NCBI GenBank assembly: GCA_033297205.1
Contig: MU859298.1
Location: 1 to 46,737 of the forward strand
Reading direction: 5' to 3'
Source of the DNA: Pseudoneurospora amorphoporcata
Taxonomy: Eukaryota > Ascomycota > Sordariomycetes > Sordariales > Sordariaceae
Length of the DNA stretch: 46,737 nucleotides
The translations under genes were made by a program, and so were the position numbers. Below are positions 1 to 12,400 of the stretch, piece by piece. Every line of letters begins with the position of its first letter. Within the stretch, counting starts at the first letter, position 1. Below the pieces are notes generated by a model that saw only the letters and a list, made by a program, of their open reading frames with translations, did not search any database and had not been told where the DNA came from.

Positions 1-511
1 GGTCATGATGAAAGTGGTGATGTAAATACCTGCGTTTGACGCCAAGCCTGGGAAAACTGGTTTTGCGGGGCCATTTATTTCGTGGGCGGGGAGCCTGCCT
101 ACCACGCGCTGTCGCGATGCAACTTTAAAGCTTTGCTCTAGGGTTGAAGCGAAGGGGTTTCCTGATTCGGAATCTCACTCAGCCAAGACATGCCGAGAAG
201 GGGCGATGGTAGGCTGTGGTTACAATTGTTTTGAGTCTGCGGCGGTTTAAAACTCTGGCGAACTCTTGTAAAGAGAATTCCGTGCTGCAAGGAACCATGA
301 AGTTTTTGGTTTCTCTTTATCTTTGTCGGTTCTGTTGGTGTTGTTGGCCACAATCTCCACTGGAAGGGAGTAGATGCGTAGCAGAACCTCGCCTGGCCCA
401 ACCAAACAACTCAAAGACATGACAGTAACAAAAACGACAAAAAGGGAAAACAAACACAAAGATCATTGCAAAAAGGCGAGAAACTAGCATTAAAAAGTAA
501 AAAGGAACAAG
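1..511. other. no gene seen
   Basis: Only short overlapping ORFs on both strands (under 90 codons) with no recognisable composition or domain. I see no supported gene here; it may be untranslated or intergenic sequence of a gene outside the window. Confidence 0.6.
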
Positions 512-518
512 AAAAAAA
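512..518 (-). terminator. RNA polymerase III terminator of tRNA-Glu
   Basis: Seven A residues on the plus strand give a T7 run on the minus strand, 12 nt past the 3' end of the tRNA-Glu gene. This is the usual pol III stop signal. Confidence 0.75.
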
Positions 519-530
519 TAGATGTTAAGA

Positions 531-622
531 CTCGGATACCGGGAGTCGAACCCGGGGCTGTTGAGAGAGCAGTCACTCCTGAGAAGTGAGAGTCAACGAT
601 GTTACCGCTACACCATACCCGA
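531..622 (-). tRNA. tRNA-Glu (anticodon CUC), with intron
   Basis: On the minus strand the gene folds as a full cloverleaf: a 7-bp acceptor (TCGGGTA with TATCCGA, one G-T pair), D arm GTGT/ACAT, anticodon stem GTTGA/TCAAC and T arm CCGGG-TTCGACT-CCCGG, with G as discriminator. The 28 nt between the anticodon stem halves start CTCTCA, so the anticodon is CTC followed by A37. About 21 nt then form an intron in the canonical position, leaving a mature tRNA of about 71 nt. The layout and D arm match yeast tRNA-Glu. The intron ends are placed to restore a 7-nt loop and could shift by a base. Confidence 0.9.
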
Positions 623-2153
623 TTGAACGGATAAGGTCCGATTGTTGTTGATGGTGGTCGGACAGCATCCTATTATAATAAGAATAGTTCAGAACTTAGC
701 CCTACTGACTGCCATTTAGACAACCCCCGACTCCTCCTGACAAAACACTCCGTTGGTAAGAAGGCTCATTGACACATTTCTCCATAGAAAACTGTTATTT
801 ATTCTTATGAATGTTGAGGCAAAGTCACGAAGAAACTCACTGCCAACGGACAGCTACATCAACAGCCGAAACCAAACCTTCAGCGCACACTCAACCAACA
901 GCAGGAGACTGTGGACAAAGCTTCCATGACTCAACCGCAGTTGTTCTCAATTCCGGTTTAAGGACCATTTTCTCCGTCCCCGGTCACGGTGACAGTCGCA
1001 GTCCTAGGCGCCCAGGCACACATGCAGGCACATTGCACACAAACCACCACGGTTCCCATTGCTTATGTTCTGTACCGCATAATTTGGGAAATTTCGTTTT
1101 CGGAATCTGGCAGAAGCTGGATCCCAACCACTGACTGGTAAGAGATCAGAGCAGGCCCCAGCTTCGAGAAAACCCACGGAGAGCCAAACGTCATGGAAAA
1201 TACCTATCCGGCTCGAGAGAATGCGGTGCTCGATTTGCTCACAGCTGGTAGATACCGTCAGATCCCGAAAACGGATTTGTGAAGATTATACAGGTGGTTA
1301 CCCGCGGTTGCAACAGACGCTCACTGGTTGGAGCCTTGACTTGGAGGCGGAACGGACAACGTTGGTTCGTTCGGCGCACGTGGAAACTGGGAATTGGGAG
1401 CTAAGGAAACTAACTGCCTTGCTTGGTGTTTGGTGCCTGGAATTAGCGCAAGACTGGTGTTGGCATGTGTTTCCGGTTGGTATCTTGATTTTTGAAAGGC
1501 AAGTGACCGAAAGGCATGTCAACTTGAAAGAAAGTACAGTACGGTGCTTTCTGCTACATGCCTATCTGGGTATCTCGATGTTGGATCGTAGGTTTGGTCT
1601 AACGACACCAAGAATTGACTATGAAGGACTCTGCAGCAGTTGAATGAGCATTCTGTCAGATACGATCGATTTCTTACCTGACGACCTGGTTGGCAACAAC
1701 CTGCTTGGTTGAAAGCCTGGCGGAGTCTCTGCTGTTGGTTGGTTAGTTGGGTTGGCAGTGAGCATCCATCCCTTTCTGTCTCGTTGGGTTGGGTGTCAGT
1801 GTCCAGTCTGTACCTGCGCTAGTGTTGCTTGCTCCTACTCTTTGTCATTGTCATTTTGTTGGTACATGTAATAGCGTATCCGTATTGCGTCCAATGGCCA
1901 TCGTGGTTCATGAAGGGAGAGTGGCAGGTGGATCGGATTCCCGGATAATCTCGCCCTCAATGCCTTCGACGTTGGATGTTGGGAAGATGATGTTTCAAAA
2001 ATGGATGTATGAGATAAAGAAATATAATTGCTGTGTATGTACGAAATGGTATCTCGCTGCGTATGTATCCAAGGGAAATCGAAAATCCAAAAACCAAACT
2101 GTTCCCCCACTCTTCCAACGCAGATGCGCAGAGAAGCGTCTGACCTTGAAATG
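623..2153. other. intergenic, includes flippase 3' flank
   Basis: No supported gene. ORFs of up to 251 codons that start here are either of random composition or lie antisense to the last exon of the flippase gene. A patch rich in GTTGG lies at about 1685-1795. The right end must contain the 3' UTR of the flippase gene. Confidence 0.55.
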
Positions 2154-5100
2154 CTACTTCGCGGTCTGCACACTCTCCACCACCACCGACCTTTCCTGTC
2201 TCTCGCAGTCCGTTACTGGGCTCTCCTCCCTGTCCTTCTCCTTATCTACATCTTCCTCAAACGTTTCCTCATCGGGCTCAGGCCCATCACCCTCATGGCC
2301 CACCCTACTCATCCCCTTCAGGGTGTCCCTAACGGTCTGCTCCCTCTCCAGAGCCTGCCAAAGTTCCACATCCCACTCTTCCACATTCCTGCCCTCGTCC
2401 CAAGCCCACATGGGCCCCGCTCCCCTCGCTGCTCCTCCTCTTCCGAGCGCAAGGAGTCCCTTCCATGTTTCCCACTGCATCCATTTCCTCCATCCCAACC
2501 TCCAGAGACCGGATATGATCATGTTCCTCTTGATGGATTTGTAACCGAGTTCGACAGCGGTGAGCAGGCCGACGGCGGCGAAAAGAGCAACCCACCATGC
2601 TGGGTCGGGGCCGAACGAGGAGAAAAAGCCACCGCGGACTGCGTAGGGCCAGACACCCGGGGCGTAGGCGCCGGCGAGGAAGATTTGCCAAACCCACCAA
2701 CCTCCGAAGGTGATGCCGAAGGCGGCGAGGATAATGCCGGTCTTATGATGGGTCTCGATGATGCTGTCATTGGTTAACAGGTTAGTGTCGTGTTAAAAAA
2801 AGAATGAAAGAAGGGAGGAAAAGAACGTACAGCAACTTCACGTTAGTCCAGACAATGGCGACCGTAAAGACCAAATTGCCCACAGCAAACAACCCATTAT
2901 CCTTCACCGCAATCCCACTGTAGAGTCCCCAGCACACCCACCAGACCACCACACCCTGTGCCACTGCCGCCACCACCCACCCCAGATACTTCCGTAGATT
3001 CAACCCGCCGTCCCGCTGGCCCCATACGTACAGCTCCGGCACGGCCATCAAGGTCTCTGCGCTTAAGTCCTGTTCCCACACTCCCGGGACAATCACGCAC
3101 AAACTGGTGAAGAGCGTATTAAGTACCGTCAAACTCCATGATTCGTAAAGACTGGTGCCCGTGTATCCGGTATAGCGCTGGTACAGCTCGGTAGGCAGAT
3201 AGAAGAACATTTCCTTCCAGAAGGTGGCCACGATGAACTTGGCGGTGCGAGCATAATTCCATCTTCCATGCACTAATAGTAGGCGGGAGAGGAAGCGGAA
3301 CTGGGCAACAGCATAATCAGCTACACGCGCGGCTTGTAGACCTTCCCGGCCAGAAATACCTACGCCGACGTGAGCGGCTGAGAGCATGGCTAGGTCATTA
3401 GCACCATCGCCTATGGCGAGAGTGAGAGGTTGTGTCCGTTTAGGGGTGACAACATAGGAGAAGAAGCTCTTCTTTTTGGTATTGATCGGTTGATGAGAGT
3501 GGTTGCGGATGGCGGTGACAAGCAAGGCTTTCTGGGCAGGGGAGGCGCGGCAGCAGATGACCGAGTCAATCGTCGGGATGAGGCTGTAGAACAATTCTTT
3601 GGCATTCCCATGAGTTTCCTGTTCATCAAGGGTGGCGAGCGTATGACCGTCGACTACTACCACTGTGTGGTTGGGAATTGCATTATGCATGGTTTCGGCC
3701 CGTATGTTCAACTCGTCAACGATGTCGATAAGTTGACCTTCCAAGTTTCCTTTGGCGGCATCGAGTATGTAGATATCGGAAGTAGGACGGCAAAGTCGAG
3801 CCGAGTGGGCGATGTTGATGGCCGTTTCGCGCTTGTCGCCAGTGAGCATCCAGATCTTGATGTTAGCTCGTCGGAGGCGCTCGATTGTCTCCGGGACACC
3901 CTTCTGAAGTTTGTCTTCAATAGCCGTGGCACCAATGAGATCTAGCGTCTGCTCAACTACTTCGCCAGCCGCTTCGATGCGTTCTTGACGATCCACTAGA
4001 CTCGTTTCTGCATCATGGTACAGCTTCTTCCATGTCTTGTATTCGGACTCGGACAAGAACCGACCAGCGAAAAGAAGCGTGCGAAGGCCCTCGGTTGCGA
4101 AATCATCAATGTGTTTGAAGCACCGGGTGAAGATAGCACCTTCGTCGCATATGGAAGGATCGTCAAGGAATGCGAACCTGCCTGGCACTGAGGCCATGCC
4201 AGCCTCCTCATAAGGCACATCAGAAGATGCTGTGCGGACGGTGATATGGGGTCTGAGGCGATCTTCTGGTGCAGAAAGGGAAATTCTGCCCGCCTCAAAT
4301 GATTTACTGCGGTTGTTGACCGGACGCTTGCTAGGTCCAGCAATGCTGTTCTGTCTCGTGAGATTGATGCTGCGGCGGATTGTTAGACTTGGCCGGCCAC
4401 CGAAACTGTTGCGTGGCTCTCGAGCCTCACTCCTGCGTTGCATTTCATGCTCGGCCTCCAAGCTCTTGCGAACCTCGTTGGCCTTTTGCTTTGCCAGTTG
4501 TGCCATCCTGAGCCGTGGAAGAATGACGGAGTCGGCACCCTTGGTGATCAACCATATTCTGTCATCAGGACACCGGACAATAATGGACATGCGCTTTCGC
4601 TTGCTGCTAAACTCAATAACATCCAGGATCTGGTAGGCGCGCTCCATTTCTGTGCCCGATATACGGAGCGTGACCGCGTGGGAGGAACGCTGAACCACGA
4701 GAAACCCAAGATCTTGAGCAGCCTTGACGAGAGCAAGTTCATCCGGTGAAGCGGCTTGGAACTCAATCTCTCCTTCTCTAACTTCCGGCAAGCAGGTGTG
4801 GCAGAGTGCGAGAGCAAGAAGCTGTTGAACTGCCCTCCTCGAGAAAGGAGCATTTGGGCGCAACCTTATGTACTGGAGTAGGTCCTCAGTCGTGACCTCT
4901 GGTTGGACATGGTCAGGTCGGCCAGTGGACCGCCATTGTGAAGATGACCGGCGCGGATTCGGCGAACGGATTGACACAACGGTTGTTGTCTTTGTCAACG
5001 AGTTGTCGTATTCAGGGGTCGGTTCCAACATGACCTTCATCTCTTTCTCCTTGGTTTTCGTCTGAGTGAGGCCCAGTTCTTCCTGCTCCTTGAGAATATC

Positions 5101-6657
5101 CATCTCATGCAACCATGTCGTTCCGGCAATGCTCATCTTTCGGAACTTCATGACATTCTCAGTCAAAGTTCCAGTCTTGTCCGAAAAGACATAGCCGATC
5201 TGACCCAGGTTCTCGAGAATGGTGTTGGTGTTGCACTTGGCCGGCGTATCGGACACTTTGTCGTACATCTCCAAGTCAGAATTGAGCATCCACATCTGCC
5301 CGAGTTTGACAATCTCCAAGCTCACGTATAACGCTAAAGGAATGATGTTGTTGAACTGGATGAAGAAGCCGATAATGATATTCTGGAACTCCACTCCCAG
5401 ATCTCTCAAGTACCATGCCTTGTGCTCATAGGCGTCTTTCCAGATCAAATAGCCCATTGAGCAACCGACAGAAAGGGAGATTACCACGACAACCAGGCTG
5501 ATGACAATCTTGTTGGCGATCTTCTCCATGGCTGGCTTCTTTGCCTTGGGATGTCGGTCGGCGTTTCGTCGGAGTTTGCATTCTTCTCCCGTGTTGAGGA
5601 CCATAGCAACGGCGCATGTTGTGTTGCGTAGCGTGCAACCTCTGTACACCACTTCATTCAAAGTTAACGGCAACGTTTCACCGTCCACTGTTACTCTTCC
5701 GTCGAATCGATAGAGATCTGGGTTGGGATCCTCCACTACAAATTCGGCCTGGCAGTTGGCAATGCCTTGGATGGTGTTGCAACGCTGCAGAGCCTTGGAT
5801 ACCTGTTTGTTCTTGAGATTCGTCTCTCCGTCCAGTGCCATTGTCTCGATGTAGGCCATACCATTTTCGCCGTCTGCGTACAGCAGCACAATATCTGCGG
5901 GAACATCCTCGTCGCGGGAGAGCTTGATGACATCGCCGACTTTCAGATTCTTCCATTGGGTAGCGTGCCATTTATATTCCGAGCCCGGTATGATCTCGTC
6001 CACTGCCACTGTATCCTTCTCTTTTGTCCTTGGTAATCCAAACCCAGTCCGCCAGTCCTGTCGGCTGTCGACATGGCCTACTGGTCGGAGAACGGTCGCG
6101 CTTCTCGCATTTTCCACCTTATCGAGTCGATGGCGTTTCCAGTCATCATACCCCTCCTTGACCACAGTAAGAAGGACGAAGAACAACAGCGGAAGAATGG
6201 TGGTGAAGTTTCCGGTGGTACTGACGCCGGGGATGGTTTGAGGAACACCGACGCAGAGGAAGTAGAAGTTGGCCAGGCGCGAGAACTGGAAGAATAGCTG
6301 CTTCGGCAGGAAATCGTAAATGGTGTACCGGGACGTTCGAATCGTGTTTGGTATGTATGCGCTCCCTCGCCGTTCGTCGATCAGGGGTTTGTCATGATGA
6401 GGTCTCAGTGGGATATGTCGGCCGTCTTTCGAAGGTGGTAGTTCTTTTTCTTGGAAGATAAGTTCGAGAATGTATTTTTGATATAGCTGTTGTGTCGCGG
6501 CCTTGATGGCACTGGTCACCGTTGTCGCCGAGGAGCTAGTTTTCCGCAGCGGGGCCAGAATGCCAGCCTTACTGAAGGTGTTGATGTCCTTTTCCAACGA
6601 AACATTTTCGACACTGGCGCCTCCCTCCTCGGCCGTACTCGTGGTAAAGCTGCTCAT
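2154..6657 (-). CDS. P4-type phospholipid-transporting ATPase (Dnf3-like flippase)
   Basis: Two exons, 6657-2831 and 2763-2154; the 67-nt intron (2830-2764) has GTACGT and CAG ends. The product is 1478 aa. It moves phospholipids from the outer to the cytosolic leaflet, probably at trans-Golgi, endosome or plasma membrane. Visible motifs: actuator DGET at 276-279, phosphorylation motif DKTGTLTE with the catalytic Asp near 493, hinge GDGAND at 1083-1088, and a P4-type proline region (IIPLALYVSLE) in place of the P2 cation site. The sequence after DKTGTLT (FRKMSIAGTTWLHE) resembles Dnf3 more than Drs2 or Dnf1/2. A membrane region of about 10 helices is expected, and a charged tail of about 110 residues follows. 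The first in-frame ATG is at 6657; the open frame further upstream has no ATG. A short upstream ORF overlaps this start. The Dnf3 assignment within the P4 family is inference. Confidence 0.93.
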
Positions 6658-6689
6658 AGTGGTGCCTGTCCAAGGGGCGTAAGATTCAT
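6654..6689 (-). promoter_or_regulatory. upstream ORF overlapping flippase start codon
   Basis: An ATG at 6689 opens an 11-codon ORF whose TGA stop (6656-6654) overlaps the flippase ATG as ATGA. Such an arrangement can limit translation of the main ORF or couple it to termination and reinitiation. Whether the ATG is in the mRNA is unknown. Confidence 0.4.
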
Positions 6690-7386
6690 GGTGTCGCTTG
6701 TCGAGATTTGGCAACAGTAATGATTAGGTTGCGCCAGCGCATGTGTTGATTATGTCTACGCGGTACGTGTAGAAAGTCACCGTCATCGATGGACTGGCGG
6801 GACGATCAGGTCATCACTGGGGCCCAGTTACGGCGTATCATCGGCGCAGGTTTTGGCTGTTATCGTTAATCGTGACGGCGATGGTCGCCGGCTTTCCAGG
6901 CTTTAGCTGTGGAGCTGCGCGGGCCCAGGGAAGAAGCCGAGAAAATCTATGGAGAGCAAGCCCGCGGGTGAAACTGCTGAACGATCAGACTAAACAATGC
7001 ATCGGAAGAAAGTCGAACTGCGACTGAAACGAGCGACTGGTAGTTGCGATTGAATGTGGTGAGTGCCTGCCGGAACACACGGAAATTGAGAACGATGACG
7101 AAGGAAGAGGGAAGGCGCCAAGATTGCTCGGCATCGATTTCAGAATCCTGCTTCGGATCCTTGTTCTGCGGCGACACACCGTCTCGGGGCCCCACATTTC
7201 CGAGGTTTGCGGTGGTTCCGTTTCCGTCCCAAGTCCGATTTTCCCGATCTCAACCATCTTGACCTTAGCATCACTCAGCCTGCTCATTTGGTGTCTTTGA
7301 TGGGCATCCTATGAATTTGGCGACACGGGCTTGGGTAGAATCCAAATTGTGGACTGTGACAAACTGCCGTTTAGGAGGCGCAGTGT
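6690..7386. other. intergenic, flippase promoter and 5' UTR
   Basis: About 700 bp between the flippase start and the stop of the next minus-strand gene. No ORF of convincing composition. It should hold the flippase promoter and the 3' end of the membrane-protein gene; no specific site is recognised. Confidence 0.5.
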
Positions 7387-8907
7387 TTACCGACTTCTCC
7401 TCCTCCCCCGATCATCATCTCTTTCAACAACCGCCTCATCTCTCTCCCACAAAAGATACGCCGCTACCGCAACCGGCCCTCCAAGTACGAACCAGCCCAA
7501 CGCCTTGCCGAATCGCTTTCCACCGCCGACTCCAGCGGCCCAATACTGGTACACAGCCCATGTGAGCAGCGCAAAGTTACCACTGTAAACATCCCACTGC
7601 AGAAAGTGCTTCGCCAACGGCGCCAACCACGCCATCCGGACCTTCCCCAAGCTCGGCGCGTCGAGAGACGGCGGATCCCACAGCGCCCTTGGGATAGCCG
7701 AACCAATGTTCACCTCTTTCAACATCGCCGAAAGCCACGGATACGAGACAGCCAAGCTTGCGGGCAAAGCAGTGGACGGCGTCAGCGCAATGGCTAGGTA
7801 GCCCAACTGAGCCACAACGCAGAGGGCCATGGTAAACTTGTAAACTGGGCTTGCACCAGCCCATTTCCTTCCGGCAATAACTTTGTTGCTGTTCCCCTCT
7901 GCTCCAGCATCAGATGAACCAAACAAGCTCTTAAGGAAGAACATCAAGTTAGACTGCAGAATGGGAAACACCTGCCAGGTAGCCATCCAGTTCTGATGCT
8001 CAGCTTGCGGGATGAACTGAGGGCTCGGTAACCCCATCATGAATGCCGGAACGAGGAAAGCCATCGTGATGCACACCGGCAGAAGAGCCATGTCCCCCCT
8101 GTCGACGGCCAGTGCGTCGAGATCACTGCCACTTGCTCCAGGCGATGTGAACAAGTGAATGACAAAGTAAACCGGGCCAGCAATGGTGTATGACAGTAAT
8201 TGCATGCCCATGCCCCAAAATCCAGTCCTGTGATAACCGTCAGTCAGTCAGCCTTGTCCATGCTCCAACCCTCACACGAAACCTCATCATAAAGCAAAAC
8301 CACCCACTTACCAACCAACCAGCCGAGCCAAACCACCCTTATTCCCCCTCCTCCCCCCTTCCACGCTCACCAACCCCCAAGCACCCGCAAACTGCACCAT
8401 GGCCATCCAAAGCGGTACATCCACGTCCCACGTCCTTCCCCCTGACATTTCTCCTCCCCTTCCCTTCACCAATACCTCCAGCCACGGCCCCTCCCACTTT
8501 TCCTCCCCCGTTTCCGGGCCCCCAGCATCCAACCAAGCAGCAAAAAACGTCACCAACGTAACCAAAATTTCATCCACCGCCTCCACGCCCGTGAACTCCC
8601 GCTTCAACTCATACCCCACGACGGCCGAGGGGTCGGTCTTGATTTTCGTGAGAGCAGCAAAGAACCCGTTAGTGAACCCCGTAAACATCCCGCCGTAGGC
8701 CCCGGTGCAGAGGAAGATAAGGATGAGGAGGGTAGCGAGACATTTGCCCGCGAATCCTACAAAGCCAGAGGTACGTCGCGCTTGGAGTTGGGCTATGATT
8801 GAGGTCCGGCGGGGGCGGGTGTCGGGGGATGGACTAGGTCGGGGGGTTCGTTGACCTTGGGGGGCCAGCCACGGGGAATCGGGAGGGGATGTGTTTTTGA
8901 GGGCCAT
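7387..8907 (-). CDS. multi-pass integral membrane protein, function unknown
   Basis: Two exons, 8907-8312 and 8227-7387; the 84-nt intron (8311-8228) has GTAAGT and CAG ends, and the join restores LVG-W-TGFWGMG in frame. The product is 478 aa. The start is ATG 8907; the open frame continues upstream but that part is low-complexity and would push the start into the promoter. The first 50 residues are Pro/Ser/Arg-rich and cytosolic-looking. About eight or nine hydrophobic helices follow: the first at about 55-75, then DEILVTLVTFFAAWL, PLWMAMVQFAGAWGL, the segment across the splice site, and five more in exon 2. The C-terminus is short and basic (ERDDDRGRRRSR). No transporter or enzyme signature is visible and I do not recognise the family. 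The two exons clearly form one gene because the hydrophobic pattern and the frame run through the junction. Confidence 0.8.
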
Positions 8908-9414
8908 CGCTTGAGTGAGTGAGTAAGTGAGGAAGAATGAATGGGAAAGGGGGGGAAAGTGAAGAGAAGTTGTTGAGAGCCCAAGTCCCGAGGTCCCCTC
9001 AGTCCAACCTTGGCAGGGTGGCCAAGGCAGTGGATGAAGACCCACTTTGTTCTAGGCCCCTGTTGCTAGGTGCTGACGTCCATCGTAAGTTCAGATCAAG
9101 TGCATATGGAATGATTGGGCGAGAGGGACTCAATTTATGGTCATGAAGTAACAGTGATGCAACATGTTCTAGGGTTTCAATTTAAAAACTAGACAAGCAC
9201 TATCCCAAACTGTCTCAAGCCATACCAGGATAAAATGCAATGGTCAAGTACGAATTAGAAAGGTATCGACAAAATTCAAAATGGCATATACATCCCTTGA
9301 TGGTCATGCCGCTGTTGATCTAGAGAAAAAATATCCGTAACAATTGCAAAGTGTTCTCCAACACAAACCAAACGCCAAGTACCAAAGTTCGCCCGTCAGC
9401 GCCATCGTGATTAC
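8908..9414. other. intergenic between two minus-strand genes
   Basis: No gene seen. It contains the promoter and leader of the membrane-protein gene and the 3' UTR of the F-box/ankyrin gene, including an AT-rich stretch at 9160-9370. Confidence 0.5.
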
Positions 9415-12400
9415 CTACTTCTTCGGCTTCTGATCGCCCTTCTTCGGCTTTTCGTTACCCTCATTCGGTTCACCCTCACCCTCATTTTTCGACTGGCCGT
9501 TTCCCTTAGTCTCATCAAGCAGCACCATCTTCTTCCCCTCCGCATCCAACGTAAACTTCCTCGTCACCACCGCCTCCCCATGTCTCTCCATGAACCTACC
9601 CCCCATGTACCCCGGTTCCTCCATGTCCGTCAACCTCCTTAACAAGCCCATCGTATCTTGCGAAAACGGCTCTCCAGGCAACTGATGCACCTCTCTAAAG
9701 ACACCATTATCCGATTCCTCCCTTGCCCCTCTTTTCTTCAAGTGCACAATAACGCTGACAATCTTCTGAATCCTCTGGACGAACGGCAGTAGCTGGGGGT
9801 GCATATCCGCCGGGAACGGCGGCGGAGCCTCCAGATCGGAGCCGGGGGGTAGGGGCTGCTCGGTAGCCAGCGTCTCGGCCTCGACGTTGTATAGTCGGAC
9901 CGTGTGCACCAGCGCCTCCACGCAGATGTGGAGGGGCGTCAGGTCGAGACAGCCGCGGAGGATTCCCTGGTTGGGGTCCGCGCCGTGGCGCAGCAGGATG
10001 TGCACCGTGTCCCAGTGGCCGTTCAGGGCGGCGTCGGTCAGGGGGCTGAAGGACGGCTTTAGGGCCATGAAACCCCACTGGACTTGGAGCATGGGGTGCC
10101 TGAAGAGGGGTTTACGCTTGAGAATGGCTTTCACGACGTCGGTTTGTCCCTCGTGACAGGCCTAGGTATGTGTACAGGAGGTTAGTGGCCGGGACGGCTA
10201 GAAGGACTACTTGCAAATTTCGACGCAACTTACAGCCTCAAAAGCAGAAAATCCATAGTGATGTGGCGTGAAATGGCTCCAACCCCCCTTTTTGGGGAGG
10301 GATGGGTCTATTGAGTGTTGATTGCTGGTATCGGTATTGGGAAACCCTAGAGGTGCACCCTGAAGCTTGATAAGCTCACGGAAAACGAATTGGGAGATCT
10401 TGGTTCCGGGAGGCGGGCGAAGAAAGTCGCCTTGGGCTGCTACTTGGTCTTGCAATAATCTGGTGGTGGTTGAAGGAGTCCGGTAAGACTCGTGTGGATC
10501 GGCCGACGTACAGTCCATCAGAGCTTCGACCAGCTTCCTGTAGCCACTCGCTGCAGCCTCCGCCATGGGCGTCAGAAGACAACCATTGACAGCGTCCGCG
10601 GAGCAACCTTTGGTGATAAGGAGGCCTGCGGATCCCCAGTCGCCGTTGCTACAAGCGAGATGAAGTAGCGTCGGTTTGGTGCTGAGACAGTGAATCCTCC
10701 CAGTGACGTCGTAGTCGTGCGCATCGTATTCAGCGAGCAACTGAGTGACCAAAGGCAACGCCGACTTTTCACTATGAGTCAAGGCCAAGGTCAGCATCGC
10801 TTCTCGGGTGAAGGCCCCGCTGAGTGTCTTGACCACGCTGTGGAAATAACTCTGAGCGCGAAGTTCTATATTGCTTCCTCCGAGCGAGAACAGACACGGC
10901 ATGTTCCCCGGGTAGCCTCTTTGGATGAGCTGCTTGACAATCGAGCAGAGTCGGGAATCATCGAAGACATAGCCAACTTTTTCACCAAAGTAACCTAGGT
11001 GTAAGCACATGTCTCTGTCTCCGGGCTTCTTAGAATCTCCGTTTTTATTGAGACGAAGGGCTACCTCAGCCGCGTATTGCCAACACCCACGTGAAATATT
11101 TTCTTCAGTGCTGTTTTCGAGAATTGTCGTCATAGCCAAATAATCTGAGTGGTTGTTACGCTCGAGAACTCGCTTCAACAAACTGATCAAGTAAGTTCTG
11201 TCATATTGATGGGGAGACCGAGGTGATAATCTTCCCACACGCGTACCGTAGCGTAGTAGCAATATCATGATCTGCTCGATTTCTGGTGACGCGATCATGC
11301 CACTGATCAGCTCCAGGGCGGTGACGTGACCGATTCGACTGGGAATGTTTGGGTCCGCCCCGACTTTCAGGAGCGCCTATGAACCAAGTAAACAAGTGTT
11401 TAGTAGGAAACGGAGTACTGAGGTGTAATGGCGATGTAAACCTACTTCAACGGCAGCGAATCTTCCGCGTAGTGCAGCCTTGCACAACGGTGTCATTCCA
11501 AAGGCATCTGGCCTGTCAACAACAGCGCCTCCCTCCGAGACAAGTATTTGTATCTCAGCCACTAACCCTCTGTCAGCTGCTCTTGCCAAAGCGGTGTCGC
11601 CAGCTAGACTCACGGGGTTGTTAGCCTTGCCGTTGTGCTGGATGAATACTCTGATGAAGTTCTGCCGTTCGATTTCCCAGCGTGCCTGGCCGCCTGGCCG
11701 CCACACAACGCCCGCCTGCTTAGCTTGTTTATACGCGACTCCTAGGGCAGTGTAGACGTATGGGGCGTTTCCTTGTCGGTGTTCCGGCATGACGTGTGCC
11801 TGGAGATGTTGCTGGCGTTCCTCCTCTGTCGGGTCTCGACGTTGAAGGTTTGCTCCGAATTGCACAAATTCGGTACCCACCGTGAAATTACCCAATGCGC
11901 ACGCCATCAGAAGGGGCGACATGGCCATACTACCCCATGGAGTATCTAGCGGAATCCCAAGGTCCATTAGACAGAGACATATTTCGCCAACATGTTCACG
12001 ACGCGGACACAGCGTGAGATAGTGCATCGCAGTGTGTTGACGAGCATCGGTTGCCCTGGGGTCTAGCAGACGATCTACGTCTTTCTCATGCCCGGCGTTT
12101 ACCAGAGGACCGTATGTCAGCTCACGGTACCGTTTCGCGAGACGCTGTACGACTTTTGGACAGCCGTTCGCAGCGGCACTTTGGAGGGCAGTGATATTAT
12201 GATCACCGTCACACGCCACCAAGGGCGCACCCCGGTCGATAAGGAGTAGAGCGACCTCTTCATTCTTGCTGTTTGGGAGCAATGTTCAGAAGATCAGAAG
12301 AGCTCAAACGAGGAGCATACCAAAAGGCAAGGGCTCGAGACCTACCTGCATATTGCATAATGAAGAGGATACCATGCCGGGACATTGGGAGCATCGTGGC

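Noticed and set aside
811..1643. Plus-strand ORFs of 107 and 140 codons downstream of the tRNA gene
   Set aside because: No domain, no splice partners, no paralogue in the window; lengths are expected by chance.
1789..2777. Two plus-strand ORFs of 251 and 249 codons
   Set aside because: Most of their length is antisense to the last exon of the flippase gene, whose splice join and hydrophobic plus acidic sequence are convincing; composition of the plus frames is random.
6658..6714. Extension of the flippase N-terminus to 6714
   Set aside because: The frame is open but the first codon there is TTG, not ATG; the first in-frame ATG is at 6657.
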